This document shows positions 48,955-59,484 of a stretch of DNA of 64,000 nucleotides, in pieces (the first letter of the stretch is position 1; each line of letters begins with the position of its first letter). The notes beneath the pieces are model-generated. The model worked only from the letters and a program-made list of their open reading frames with translations. It was not told where the DNA came from and did not search any database. Source of the DNA: Arion vulgaris. Its lineage: Eukaryota > Mollusca > Gastropoda > Stylommatophora > Arionidae. The stretch is taken from contig CM036767.1 in assembly GCA_020796225.1 (NCBI GenBank), positions 15,220,427 through 15,284,426 of the forward strand, read 5' to 3'. Position numbers and translations under genes: made by a program.

Positions 48955-49220
48955 AGATCTCCCGTGTGGTGCCTGGGCCCGCAAGGTAATCAAAGAATAG
49001 AACCACTGCTACCTACAAGGCATGTCGTAAAAGGCGACTGATGTATGAGCTAGGGAAGCTACCCTAGTAAATAAAAAGCATCGCAGAAATCGGATGTGCT
49101 GGCCTACTTGTAGACGCATAACTGGTACAACGTACAATCGCTCTTAAGCTCAGATCACATACAAATCACACAGAGTGGTTAACAGGTGGTTGTTGTGGAG
49201 CGTTTGAATAAGAAGTATTG
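48955..49220 (+). mobile_element. SINE-A
   Basis: CTCCCGTGTGGTGCCTGGGC, CATGTCGTAAAAGGCGACTG, CAAATCACACAGAGTGGTTA, tail GAATAAGAAG. Confidence 0.9.
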
Positions 49221-49254
49221 AGATTTCTTCTTCTTCTTCTTTGCGATCGGCTTC

Positions 49255-49529
49255 ATATAAGTAAAAGTAATGGGCCCTTTTTCATACCTCGAGGTATACG
49301 GTGTTAGACCCGTATTTTTCATTGACTGTCGGCACACGATGAATGAGTGATGTGGGCAGCATCACGACGGCCGCCTTTACTTCTCAGTGATTTTCCTGGT
49401 ACCCAATTGAGGCTGGGTCGATCTGAGAGCTGTTACGGTCGGAGAAACTAGACTACGTCCACTGTGGAATTGAACCCGAACCACTAGCCTAAGAAGCGAA
49501 TTCACTAACAACTACGCTACTGCCGTTCT
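49255..49529 (-). mobile_element. SINE-E (older copy)
   Basis: Diverged reverse copy with AGTGATGTGGGCAGCATCAC and AACAACTACGCTACTGCCGT. Flanked by ATCGGCTTCATAT on the left and ATCGGCTTCCTAT on the right. Confidence 0.85.
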
Positions 49530-49543
49530 CATCGGCTTCCTAT

Positions 49544-49808
49544 AAAAGTAAAGGTAAAGGAACCCTTTCATACCTCGTGGTATATAGGGCAATACAGTGT
49601 TACGCATGTATTTTTCATTGACCGTCGGCACCCGATGGGTGATGTGGTCAGCATCACGCCGGCCGCCTTTACTTTCCAGAGCATGTCTGGTACCCAGTTG
49701 AGGCTGGGTCGACCTGAGAGCCGTCGCGGAAAAAGTCCACGCGCACTGCGGGAGTTGAACCCAGACCACCAGCCTTGAGAAGCGAGTTCACTAACAACTA
49801 CGCTACCG
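49544..49808 (-). mobile_element. SINE-E (younger copy) with 14-bp target duplication
   Basis: CATCGGCTTCCTAT at 49,530-49,543 and 49,809-49,822. It inserted at the same target used by the copy to its left. Confidence 0.92.
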
Positions 49809-49824
49809 CATCGGCTTCCTATGC

Positions 49825-50080
49825 TCATTCTAAAATACGATACAGGCTGCACTTTAGTTTGAGTTCTTTGAGGGTTCCCCATAGCTTACTCTGTATGCTT
49901 CGTTCATACTGTCATGCTTCTTTTCCTTCGTGTATGTATGATGGAAGAACTGCAGGATATGCTCTTGACTCTGTGTTTCAGTCTGACATGCACACTATGC
50001 AGTTTGAGCAGGCTTTATTTTGTGCATGTGATGGCTGAGCCTGCAGTGTCCTGTTCTGAAACGAAAGATTGTTGTGTGTT
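49825..50080 (-). mobile_element. jockey-like LINE, C-terminal fragment
   Basis: Reverse copy closely matching 1,110-1,345 (TGATGGAAGAACTGCAGGAT, GTGATGGCTGAGCCTGCAGT). Confidence 0.75.
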
Positions 50081-50279
50081 TTTTTCTGTTGTTTCTGCAA
50101 ATAGGATTTGCGACTGTTTGCTGTTGGTTTGTTATCTCCACACCTGTTTGTATTTTTGTTCGATATGTGTCTTGATCTCTGGTAGTGACACTGAGTGTTT
50201 TGGCTATATTAACTTTGTCTCACTATTACCCAGTCTGTCTACTCTCTTATTTCCTGATATGCCACAATGATCTGGTATA

Positions 50280-50530
50280 ATGAACAGAAGGTGGCGATGG
50301 ATAGGACACACACTGAGGAAACCCCTGACAGCATCGCGAGACAGGCTCTCCGATGGAACCCCAGGGCAATAGAAGTAAGGGAAGACCCAGAAACACCTGG
50401 AGACGGGAGTTAGAGATGGAACGCAAAAAAACGGGAGAGAGTGGAGAGATCTGGAAAAGATGGCATTGGATAGGCGGGCTTGGAAGACCTTGGTTGCAGG
50501 CCTATGCTTCCTAGGGCGAAGGGTGAAGAA
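50280..50530 (+). mobile_element. LINE C-terminal fragment
   Basis: Reads SIARQALRWNPRA, then frame-shifted GKTQKHLETGVRDGTQ-like sequence and LGCRPMLPRA. Same tail as 28,390-28,655. Confidence 0.7.
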
Positions 50531-50639
50531 GAAGAAAATGATCTGGTATCTACTGGAGAATAATTTGGTTGTGTTCTGAGAGTCAATAAGATCACTGGAA
50601 ACCACAGAGATGTGGTTTGACAGAATAATGTGAAAATTC

Positions 50640-50880
50640 TATAGACAGCGAAGAAAACAAAGGAACAGGCCTGCACACAAAGAAACCTTATCAAAAGAAT
50701 AAGAATCAGACAAATAAGGTTCCTTGGGCATATAACTCGAAGATGAGGTTTAGAACATTTGGTGGCAACAGGTAAAATTCAGGAAGGAGAGATCGTGGAA
50801 GACAGATGGAGAAGATGTTGGATGGTCTACATAGTGGTTCGACAAAATATCGACGTCAGAATTGATTACCTGCATGGTCG
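50640..50880 (+). mobile_element. LINE C-terminal fragment
   Basis: QRNLIKRIRIRQIRFLGHIT, GLEHLVATGKIQEG; paralogue of 27,390-27,700. It runs into the next minisatellite. Confidence 0.75.
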
Positions 50881-51325
50881 GGTGTGTGAGGTATCGATGT
50901 ATGTATAGGTCCACTCTGGTCGGGTATGTGAGATATCGATGTATGTATGGGTCCACTCGGGTCGGGTGTGTGAGGTATCGATGTATGTATGGGTCCACTC
51001 GGGTCCTGTGTGTGAGGTATCGATGTATGTATGGGTCCACTCGGGTCGGGTGTGTGAGGTATCGATGTATGTATGGGTCCACTCGGGTCCTGTGTGTGAG
51101 GTATCGATGTATGTATAGGTCCACTCGGGTCCTGTATGTGAGGTATCGATGTATGTATACGTCCAGGTCCTGTATGTGAGGTATCGATGTATGTATAGGT
51201 CCACTCGGGTCCTGTGTGTGAGGTATCGATGTATGTATAGGTCCACTCGGGTCATGTATGTGAGGTATCGATGTATGTATGGGTCCACTCGGGTCGGGTG
51301 TGTGAGGTATCGATGTTCTCCGTAG
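50878..51325. repeat. about 42-bp minisatellite, ten copies
   Basis: Unit GAGGTATCGATGTATGTATG, GGTCCACTCGGGTCGGGTGT, GT, with CCTGTATGTGA variants. Open frames on both strands are artefacts. Confidence 0.94.
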
Positions 51326-51354
51326 TTAATGTGTATTTATTTACCAAATCCCCT

Positions 51355-52060
51355 AATAATAGCAGTCCATCGCAAGCGATAACAACAGCCTCAGACGTGT
51401 GCTGCTGCACCTCTCTGTTGTTTGCGGAGATGACTGTACAGTCCAATCGTAGAACACAGTCCTCTACCACAGGTAGGGCATACATCTTCTTCTTTGCGTT
51501 CGTTCTTTACGACCAATTTCAATCACTCTTTGTGATATGTTTGATCTTTGCCAAGAACGTGTATACGTTGCCCATTGGTTTAGTAGGCCTCTAAACACAT
51601 AAGACTTCTACACATTTAGGACATATGCATCCGATTTCAGCAAACCTCCTTAGTCGCCTCTTACGACATGCGTGGCAGGTAGCAGTGGTTCTATTCTTTA
51701 CACCCCAAATTTGTGCCCCGGTAACCACTCGGGCGAGGGCATACATGATCAAGGTTAGACATGAGGGTGTTGTGTGTTCTGTTTTTTTCGTGCGGCTCGT
51801 TTTCTCTGTGCCTTAACGGCACGACGCTTCTCAGCTATGCGGGTTTCTCTTGTGTTGTTACATCACCACATTTGGCAATCTTGCGCCAGTGATTAACAGC
51901 AAGTGGTGTCTATATCGAAGCATTTCACAGACACTTCAAGAGTGTCTTTAAAGCGGTTTTTTTCTGTCCAACCACTGAACGTATGTTGTCTTCAAGCCCG
52001 CCATGCATTAACTGTTTTGGGATGCGTTTATCAGGCATCCTAGCAACGTGACCGAATCTC
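51355..52060 (-). mobile_element. LINE 3' end split by a SINE-B
   Basis: Reverse relative of 26,150-26,540: GTCCATCGCAAGCGATAACA, GCTGCACCTCTCTGTTGTTT, then after the SINE TCAAGGTTAGACATGAGGGT and GGGATGCGTTTATCAGGCAT. Confidence 0.82.
51486..51735 (-). mobile_element. SINE-B with 11-bp target duplication
   Basis: AGGGCATACAT at 51,475-51,485 and 51,736-51,746. Confidence 0.93.
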
Positions 52061-52615
52061 CTAGACGACCTTACGCTAACCACCAACGGAACCCCTACGA
52101 AGATCCTGAAAGATAGCAACGTGTCTAAATCGGTGTCAACATATGCGAATATATGCTAATCGAGTCATCTTGTTTTGATCAGCCTCGTTAATCGTGTCAT
52201 TTTGTAGAGCTTTTCAAGTTGACTCGTTATGGCAGTGTGTGTTTGAGATAGAAACGAGGATCGAGTGAGTAACGTAATCGCACACACACACACACACAGA
52301 GAAGCACATAAGTGCAGTACAGTAATCATGTACATACTGTAACATTGTGAAAAATGTGCACTTTAAAAAAATGGAGAGCACCTATCTCAGATTAGTTTGG
52401 TCTTTTCTCGCCCAGTGTATGCATAACGTTTTCGAAAGATCAAGGTCGAGGTATGTGAGTTAGCAATGTAAATATAGAATAATACTGCTATTTTGAAGTG
52501 AGTTTTAGCATGGTTATGGTGGTCTAGATTGTTGGAGCTAACTAATACTGGCAGATGAGTTTCTGTTGGTCAATCTGGGTTTTGCTAGTTGTTAAAATAA
52601 ACTGTCTGTACTGCC
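52060..52615. other. unassigned sequence
   Basis: A (CA)n run at about 52,281-52,298. Otherwise no coding potential or recognised repeat. Confidence 0.45.
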
Positions 52616-52618
52616 TGT

Positions 52619-52892
52619 GTGAGAGCCGCGGTAGCGTAGTTGTTAGTGAACTCGCTTCTCAAGGCTGGTGGTCCGGGTTCAACTTCCGCAGTGTGCGTGG
52701 AATTTTTCCCGACCCCGACGGGCTCTCAGGTCCACCCAGCCTTAATTGGGTACCAGACATGCTCTGGGAAAGTAAAGGCGGCCAGTGTGATGCTGACCAC
52801 ATCACCCATCGTGTGCCGACGTTCAATGAACGATACAGGCCTAACACTGTATTGCCCTATATACCACGTGGTATGAAAGGGTTCCGTTAGCT
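52619..52892 (+). mobile_element. SINE-E, full length
   Basis: GAGAGCCGCGGTAGCGTAGT, GGTCCGGGTTCAACTTCCGC, CTATATACCACGTGGTATGA. Flanked by ACTGCCTGT repeats. Confidence 0.93.
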
Positions 52893-52929
52893 TAGCTTTT
52901 AACTGCCTGTTTAATATCGTTTTTTAGGA

Positions 52930-53280
52930 AGGCGGGGGTGGGGCCGTCTGCGCAGAATAGAGGGGCTAAGATGTTATGATAGGGTCCCAAATGAGGAACG
53001 TATGAAGAGAACAAGACAGATTTCAGTGAATAAAGATGTTAAAAAAAGACGCTAGCGCTGGATAGGAGATACTTTGAGAAAACCAGAGGGGAATATAACA
53101 AGAAAGGTCCTTTCCTGGAACCCACAGGGAGAGCGAAAAAAACGGAAGGCCTGGAAATACATGGAGACGAGATGTGGAGGCAGAGATCAACAATATAAAG
53201 AATAGCTGGAGGAAGCTGCAGAAGATAGGAAGACTTGGCATGAGTTGGTTGTGGGCCTATGCCCTAATCAGGGTTAAAAA
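52930..53280 (+). mobile_element. LINE C-terminal fragment
   Basis: LRRIEGLRCYDRVPNEERM, then frame-shifted LSWNPQGERKKRKAWKYMET-like sequence; relative of 6,100-6,700 with more damage. Confidence 0.8.
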
Positions 53281-53499
53281 GTCACAGAGAGAGAGAGGAC
53301 CAGGGGGGACACTGAGCCTGATAAATTTAATGGTCACATGACTAGTACAGTCACCACGAAACTGTTCATGTTAGGATTTTTTATTTATGCCCCGACAGAA
53401 AAAAATCTCCCTGGCCTTATCGGGCATTGAGTCCGGGTCTTCCCAATTGGAGCTCGCGCTCTAATCCATTCGTCCTGACGTTCCTCATATCTGGTTGTG

Positions 53500-53600
53500 T
53501 TCTTATAAACGCTCGTCTGTAGAGCTAGGCAATGGGTGCCGTAATGAATAAAAGTTTGTGGTTCAAATCTTGTTTGGTAATTTGATTTTCCGAAAGTTCC
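53500..53600 (+). mobile_element. tRNA-like SINE fragment (family J)
   Basis: GAGCTAGGCAATGGGTGCCG and GTGGTTCAAATCTTG (B box), followed by TTTTCCGAAAGTTCCTACTT. Related to the inverted pair at 59.5-60.1 kb. Confidence 0.6.
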
Positions 53601-53689
53601 TACTTGTTCATTGTCTATTTGTAGGTCAATCTCAACACTGACTGCATTTTTGTGTGAAGACATGTTTTCCTTCTCACAAGTATTCATAG

Positions 53690-54050
53690 TCTTCTTCTTC
53701 TTTGCGATCGCTTTTTTGATGATTATACCGTTAGACGCGTTCTTATGATGAAATCGACTGTTGTCTGGAGCTCATCTCCAGTACCATGTAGTTTTGAATG
53801 TAGTGTTGTGTTGTAGGGCCAGCATTCCTTTCTTGGGAGGACATACAGGGGACAGTCTTGCAGGACATGTTCTGTGGTTTGTTCAGCGGAGCCACAGGGG
53901 CACAGAGGGGTTGGGGACAATCGCAGCCTGTGTAGGTGTTTGTTCAGTCTGTTATGACCTATCCTGAGTCGGAAGATGATAGTCTGTCCTTGTCTGTCAA
54001 GTGTGTCGTAGTCATCGTTGGATGATGTAGCTTCTTTTCTAATGTTCAAT
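53690..54050 (-). mobile_element. jockey-like LINE, C-terminal tail
   Basis: Minus frame reads TIIFRLRIGHNRLNKHLHRL, LCPCGSAEQTTEHVLQDCPL and KECWPYNTTLHSKL, with the CxC...H...C tail intact over 108 codons. Confidence 0.88.
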
Positions 54051-54699
54051 GCGAGCTTTACTCCGACTTCAGAGAAAGATGTTTCTACTAACTTGCTGTC
54101 GTGTCCTTCTATCCACCTGTCCAGTCTGGTATTTTCTTACAACTAACAGAAGAACCCGTACCTGTTTAGTTGTTTCTGTCACTCATATTGACACTTTTGG
54201 GTCAACTAATGGAATAACCTGTCTCTCACACTTTTTCTCTTCTGTTCAGTTTTTGCTCTGGAGTTTTACAGGAAACTTCTTTGTTCTGTCCGTGGCCTCT
54301 AATAACATACGGCCGGCGGGCTCATGTACAGATTCCAGTAAATAAGAACAACACCGTCGCGTGATCCTCGCATTGCAATATTCTTGCATGTAGACTAATT
54401 CATTTTAAACACAACACAACATGTTATAAATAAAGGTTATATTATGTTACAAGTTAAGTTTAAAGCTAAGGAATATCAGAATTATTAACATTTGACATCA
54501 ATAAATAATCATGAAAGCATAGAATTGAGTACAATAAAAAAAAAAGCGTACAGTGTTCTATTAAACATATACAAAAATCAGCCCCCTCCCTCATTAAACA
54601 GCAATTTTCAATTTATCGTCTGAGCTATTCGGCCTTATGTTGCTGGTAGCCACGGTTCTGTCAAAGTTTGTCTTCTCAAGACAGTAGGACGTATCATGC

Positions 54700-54905
54700 T
54701 CGCCTACCCAACGTGTTCGTAGCGCGTTGGACTACGGGTGACTAGCCCTCTGTGAATGCGGGTTCAATTCCGTGGGCTGACAAAAAAGACACATGTTCCT
54801 CAAATTTAAGGTGTTCGTGGCACCGAACCGAGGGGTTACGATGTCCATGGCACCGAGTCGAAGAGCTGAATGCTCAAGTGCTTCTGGATCGGGAAAAAGG
54901 ACACA
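54700..54905 (+). mobile_element. SINE-D
   Basis: CGCCTACCCAACGTGTTCGT, GCGGGTTCAATTCCGTGGGC and CAAGTGCTTCTGGATCGGG. Confidence 0.92.
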
Positions 54906-54974
54906 AAGTAACACATAACATATTATGACATACCAAGTTAAGGGGTAACATATTTTGATATACCTAGGTATGAC

Positions 54975-55175
54975 ATTGTCCTTGCCTGGAACCCGCAGGG
55001 ATAGCAAAAGAAGGGGAGGCCGAGAAATACATGGAGACGAGATTTGGAGGCGGAGATCAACAATATAAAGAAGAGCTGGAGGGAGCTGCAGGAGATAGCT
55101 AGAGATAGGAAGACTTGGCATGAGTTGGTTGAGGGCCTATGCCCCAACCCGGGTAAAAAGGCAAAGAGAGAGAGA
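54975..55175 (+). mobile_element. LINE C-terminal fragment
   Basis: VLAWNPQG, KKGRPRNTWRRDLEAEINNI, SWRELQEIARDRKTWHELVE, GLCPNPGKKAK. Nearly identical to 6,510-6,690, so a young pair. Confidence 0.88.
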
Positions 55176-55192
55176 GAGAGGTATGACATTAC

Positions 55193-55278
55193 CTTAGTGG
55201 TTACCGGGTCTAAATCAGGGTGTAAAGAATATCACCACTGATACCTGCCACGCATGTCGTAAGAAGCGATTAAGGTCG
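55193..55278 (+). mobile_element. SINE-B 5' fragment
   Basis: TAGTGGTTACCGGGTCTAAA and GCCACGCATGTCGTAAGAAG, then it stops. Confidence 0.75.
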
Positions 55279-55377
55279 TTGCGGTGGGACTAGCTACCTC
55301 AACCGTAAAAAACTAGATAGCTACAGAAAAACAACCAGGAAAATTTATAGCTCAAACTCGAGGAAGAAGGGACCTCG

Positions 55378-55570
55378 AAAAGAAGGACTCATGAAGCGAC
55401 CCGATGAAATCCAAAGGAATATGCCGACTCACCTTCTTTCAACTCGGAAGATCTCCAGGGGAAGAGAGTGAATTGATCTGGAAAAGGTGATCTTGGAAGG
55501 GAGGGGGGCTTGGAAAACCTTAATTGAGGAACTATACCTCCATAGGGGGTCAAAGGTGAAGAGGAAGGTA
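55378..55570 (+). mobile_element. degraded LINE C-terminal fragment
   Basis: AAGGACTCATGAAGCGACCC to GGAAAACCTTAATTGAGGAA resemble the last part of the LINE tail at 50,340-50,530. Confidence 0.5.
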
Positions 55571-55887
55571 AGAAATATCAAGACAAAACAAAAGTATGAC
55601 ACAGCATATTATGACATAACATATAACAAATTACCATCTTAAGACATAACAAGTTATGAGATAACAACTTTTAACATAACAAGGGCATACATCCCATTAT
55701 TATCTATTTTCCATTGCCAAGATTTATTTAGTGTTAACTTCAACACAGACACTATGCTTCGTAGTCCGCTCCTGATATGACCATACACTTAACATCACCT
55801 ACATTGAGATCTCGAATCACTGGAACATATCCCGATCTCCTCATATGTGATGCGAGCCGAGTACTGAAGGAGCGTGAAGCAAGAATC

Positions 55888-56028
55888 GTAAGAAAGGTAC
55901 GAAGTTCGTGCTTTGTGCAACAATCTCGGCAGATGGCATGCCATCTCTGTCGACAGGGGCGGAACCATATGGGGGGAACCCGGTGCAATGAAATCGATCC
56001 TTCGCCTTTAGAACCCATTTTTAAGTTA
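55888..56028 (+). mobile_element. SINE-C 3' half
   Basis: GTACGAAGTTCGTGCTTTGT, CAGATGGCATGCCATCTCTG and AATGAAATCGATCCTTCGCC. Confidence 0.8.
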
Positions 56029-56029
56029 C

Positions 56030-56600
56030 AATGGAAGAAGCTCAAAGATGTTCTTCTCTATTCTCTCTCTTGTGCTTTTTTAATCCCAATTAGGGCATAC
56101 GCCTTCAACTAACTCATGCCAAGTCTTCCTTCTGTAGTAGTCTGCCAGGACCGGGCACAACCGTTCCCCAACCCCAGGTAGTAGCCAACAGACTAGACAG
56201 GTAGTTTAGATAGATAAGTTGGTAGAAATGCATAAGTAGAAATGCATAAGTAGAAATGTCTGTAGTGTTTGCACACCAAATCTGCTCACTTTGAGCAGTA
56301 GCAACACTAGAACGAGACATTGACGTAGTGAAACTAGTTGACGTAGATTTGTTAGTACTGCTTAGCGACGTAGTGACAACATGAGGGGACGAACATAAAC
56401 ACGACTGATGAATGGACGTGTTTTGTGTCTAGAGGGATAACATCAATCAACTTATATGAAGTCTACCAGACTGAGTTTGTGTTTTGTAACGTCGTTGACT
56501 ACCATCACTTTATAACATCATCACCAAAAACATCCAAACTACAACACTTCCTTTATCTATCTCATGCAGCTTTCCCCAGCTCTTCCGCTAATCTCTGGCC
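56030..56600. other. unassigned sequence
   Basis: Contains a small AAATGCATAAGTAG direct repeat near 56,228-56,255. No gene or recognised element. Confidence 0.4.
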
Positions 56601-56614
56601 CTTCTTCTTCTTCT

Positions 56615-56868
56615 TCGACCGCTCCATATCGACCACTTGTCAACCACTCTGTGTGTTTTGTATGTGATCTGAGCCTAAGAGCGATTGTACGTTGTGCCAG
56701 TTATGCGCCTACAAGTAGGCCAGCACATCCGATTTCTGCGCTGCTTTTTATTTACTAGGGTAGCATCCCTAGTGCTTACATTAGTCGCCTCTTACGACAT
56801 GCATTGTAGGTAGCAGTGGTGTTATTCTTTGCTTCCCTTGCGGGCCCCGACACCACACGGGTAATCTC
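56615..56868 (-). mobile_element. SINE-A
   Basis: CCATATCGACCACTTGTCAA, TACAAGTAGGCCAGCACATC, GCCTCTTACGACATGCATTG, GACACCACACGGG. Confidence 0.92.
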
Positions 56869-57015
56869 TACCTCCAAATATCTTCTCCATTTATTCATAA
56901 GCATCCTCTTTCGCATTCTCAGTAGGTTCCAGGAAATGGCCCTTCTTGTTATATTCCCTTTCAATTTTCTTAAGGTATATCATATCCAGCTAAAGCCTCT
57001 TTTCTTCACCTCTTG
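56868..57015 (-). mobile_element. LINE C-terminal fragment
   Basis: Minus frame reads KGNITRRAISWNLLRMRKRM, LMNKWRRYLEVEI. Confidence 0.65.
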
Positions 57016-57184
57016 TTATTGTGCAACTTCAATATTATACATTTTCATATCACACATTGTTGATAATTATTACAATACTTTCTTTCTTTCTTTTCTCTAT
57101 TGCTGTTTTTGTCTCACAACTTCAGGATAAAAAGAGATTTATAGAACAGGCTTCTGTCTGCGATTTATAAATAGCGTTTTATAT

Positions 57185-57712
57185 ATATATATTTGGCCTT
57201 TTTCGTCTTTATAGACGGTCAATTGGCAAGTGTTTTACTGTGACAACTTCTGAGTTTTCGCTTTTCTCTCTTGTCGTTCAGCTCATACAAAGTCTCTTCT
57301 CAAAAGACTGCGCCCTTTCGTAATTAGGCTTTCCACATAACTCTATTATCAGCTAGTTTTTCCCATGTGCTGGGACCTATAGAAAAGTTTTTCATTGAGG
57401 CTTTGCAGACATCTTTATATCTGAGCAGTGGTCTGCCCTGGTGCCTCTTCCCTCCGAAATTTCCCAGAACAACATTTGTTTTGGTATGCGACAAGTTTCC
57501 ATTCTTCTCACATGCCCCAACCATCTTAGTCGTCTACTGCTGATCATGCCCATGATGGAAGGCAGGTTTGCACGTTGCAGTACTTCAGAGTTGGTTATCT
57601 TGTCGTACCACCTGATGTTCATAATCTTGCGGAGACATCGAAGGTGAAAGATGTTAAGTCTCCTCTCGTGTCTTGAGTTGGCTGTCCATGTTTCTGAGCC
57701 ATAAAGCGTTTT
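57185..57712 (-). mobile_element. endonuclease-RT LINE, C-terminus
   Basis: Minus frame reads RRLNIFHLRCLRKIMNIRWY, DKITNSEVLQRANLPSIMG, SSRRLRWLGHVRRMETCRIP, then a frame break and SIGPSTWEKLADNRVMWKA. It directly precedes the duplicated netrin-intron block. Confidence 0.88.
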
Positions 57713-57912
57713 ATAATACAATAATAATTGCAATAATTATTGCAACAATAATAAGAACAACGACAATCTTTAGATAAAAGCAGAAAAAATGGTACAACAG
57801 ACATAACTAACATTTGTTTAAAAGTTTAGTAACAATAATAAAATAATAATGGAACTAACTGATTGACTTTAGCATGTTTTACTGATTTCATGTCTTCTCT
57901 TGTATTTGACAG

Positions 57913-57963
57913 AAATTCTCAAGTCTGCGCTAACAGATAGTAGAAGTAGGCAGCAGACTCAGG
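57913..57963 (+). pseudogene. second copy of netrin linker exon
   Basis: A 51-bp exon identical in length to 10,329-10,379, with intact TTGACAG acceptor and G|GTGAGT donor. It reads ILKSALTDSRSRQQTQ, differing from the first copy only at the first two residues. Surrounding intron sequence matches as well (57,715-58,055). No following NTR exon was found before 64,000, so it is probably a stranded duplicate, though an exon of a second netrin gene running out of the window is possible. Confidence 0.8.
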
Positions 57964-58049
57964 GTGAGTATGTGTGTGTATCATCCGTTACTCGTGTCTG
58001 TCTTTCGGGTAATCTCGCAAAAGATTTATAGAACGGACTCTAGTATGTG

Positions 58050-58315
58050 CTTCATAGATAGAATATTTCACCGCCTCTGTTATCTCCGATGTCCACCTTT
58101 TGCGTGGACGATATTTTGCTTTGTATCCACTGTATCGGAGTAACATTGCTCTTCGATGAGCACTGTCCCGTTGGTATTCTGCTTATGTGTCGAACCGTTT
58201 AATTTGTTGTTTCTTGATGATCAGTATTGATGTCGTAGTCACCTTTTTCCTGATTTCTTCATTTCTAAACCGGTTTCTTCTTGATACTCTCAACATTCTG
58301 TGACAATACTAAAAG
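58050..58315 (-). mobile_element. LINE C-terminal fragment
   Basis: The minus strand has a HISRIPTGQCSSKSNV and STQKVDIGDNRGGEI pattern of LINE tails with several stops. Confidence 0.55.
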
Positions 58316-58517
58316 GTAAAAAAGAAGTTACTAATGAATAGAATAATCTACTTAGACCATTCCTTCGTTGAAACAATTTTATACGCACGCCACACACAAT
58401 AGAGATTTGTGCTAGATTTATCACTAGAAAAGTACTGACGTGTGTCCATGAATTTTAATGAGATATTTATTTCAAGATGTACCGCAACTAATATGTGATC
58501 TTGTGTGTATCTGTGAG

Positions 58518-58682
58518 CAGGGGCGGCTCGTCATTAAGGGCTAGGGGGCCTGGTCCCACCAATAATCGAAAGGAGGAAACTTCCCGGAATATACAAATAA
58601 TAGTAAATACTCCAAAAACTATGACTTTTCATGAATATTTGTATCTGGCCCCACCAAGAAAAATGACTACGAGCCGCCACTG
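58518..58682. mobile_element. MITE-H
   Basis: CAGGGGCGGCTCGTCATTAA to GAGCCGCCACTG; perfect target duplication TCTGTGAG (58,510-58,517; 58,683-58,690). Confidence 0.95.
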
Positions 58683-58905
58683 TCTGTGAGTGTTTGTGAA
58701 TAATTTAGTACTGTATAAAAGCGAAGCAAAGCGATAAATTAATTTATGAAACAATATTATGGTTAGAGGATGTAGATCTGAAGAGAAAGCTATATGACTA
58801 CCACTTAGATATGGAGAGAAGATTGTAGACTTGTTCTGACGGAATACCTGAGCATCTCTAGCGTGACCAATTTACAAGAGTACTGAAGAATAAACTATTT
58901 GGTTA

Positions 58906-59377
58906 AAAAGGGGTTTTAAAGCCGAAGGACGCCCGTCTGCAAAGCGTGTTCGTAGCGCCTTGGACTACGGGTGACTATTCTTCTGTGTGTGCGGGTTTCA
59001 TTCCGCGGGATGGCAGAAAAAGCCACAGATTCCCCAGATTTACGGTGTTCGTGGCACCGAACCGAAGTTTTACGATGTCCATGGCACCGAGCCGAAGAGT
59101 TGAAAGCTCAAGTGCTTCTGGATCGGAAAAAAAAAAGCCGAAGGATTGACTTCATTGCATCGGGTTTTACCTCATACGGCTCGGTCCCTTTCCGCAGAAA
59201 TGGCACGCCACCTGCCGAGAGTATTGCACAAAGCACGAACTCCGTAGCTCCAGCAACAATCTTAGGGGTCTTTGAAAAAAAACTGCTCTCGTGAACAGAA
59301 CGGCGCAGTCCGGACTCGAACCCACGACCTTCGACTCACAAGGCAAAGGGTTCAACCACTTAGCCACAGAGATCCCA
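58906..59377 (-). mobile_element. SINE-C containing a SINE-D
   Basis: Target duplication TAAACTATTTGGTTA (15 bp) at 58,891-58,905 and 59,378-59,392. The SINE-D sits at 58,930-59,133, leaving the SINE-C end GGGTTTTAAAGCCGAAGGA detached from its body (59,134-59,377). Confidence 0.95.
58930..59133 (+). mobile_element. SINE-D nested in SINE-C
   Basis: Target duplication AAAGCCGAAGGA at 58,918-58,929 and 59,134-59,145. A-rich tail. Confidence 0.95.
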
Positions 59378-59484
59378 TAAACTATTTGGTTAGATCAGCG
59401 GCTCCCAAACATTGCATTACCACTGACCTCCTTTTAAGATGAGCACACGGAGTTTTTTTTTTAAGAACCCCAGAGGAAACAACG

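Larger units (their letters stand above)
54345..58055 (+). repeat. segmental duplication, copy 2
   Basis: Second copy of the netrin intron/exon block. Roughly 3 kb of SINE and LINE sequence (54.6-57.7 kb) interrupts it. It lacks the LINE present at 9,534-10,238, so it preserves the empty site. Confidence 0.85.

Noticed and set aside
53385..53687. 100-codon minus ORF as an upstream fascin exon
   Set aside because: It has no fascin motif and overlaps a tRNA-like SINE fragment.
54049..54345. 98-codon + ORF
   Set aside because: It begins within a family I fragment and has no recognisable domain; hydrophobic composition only.
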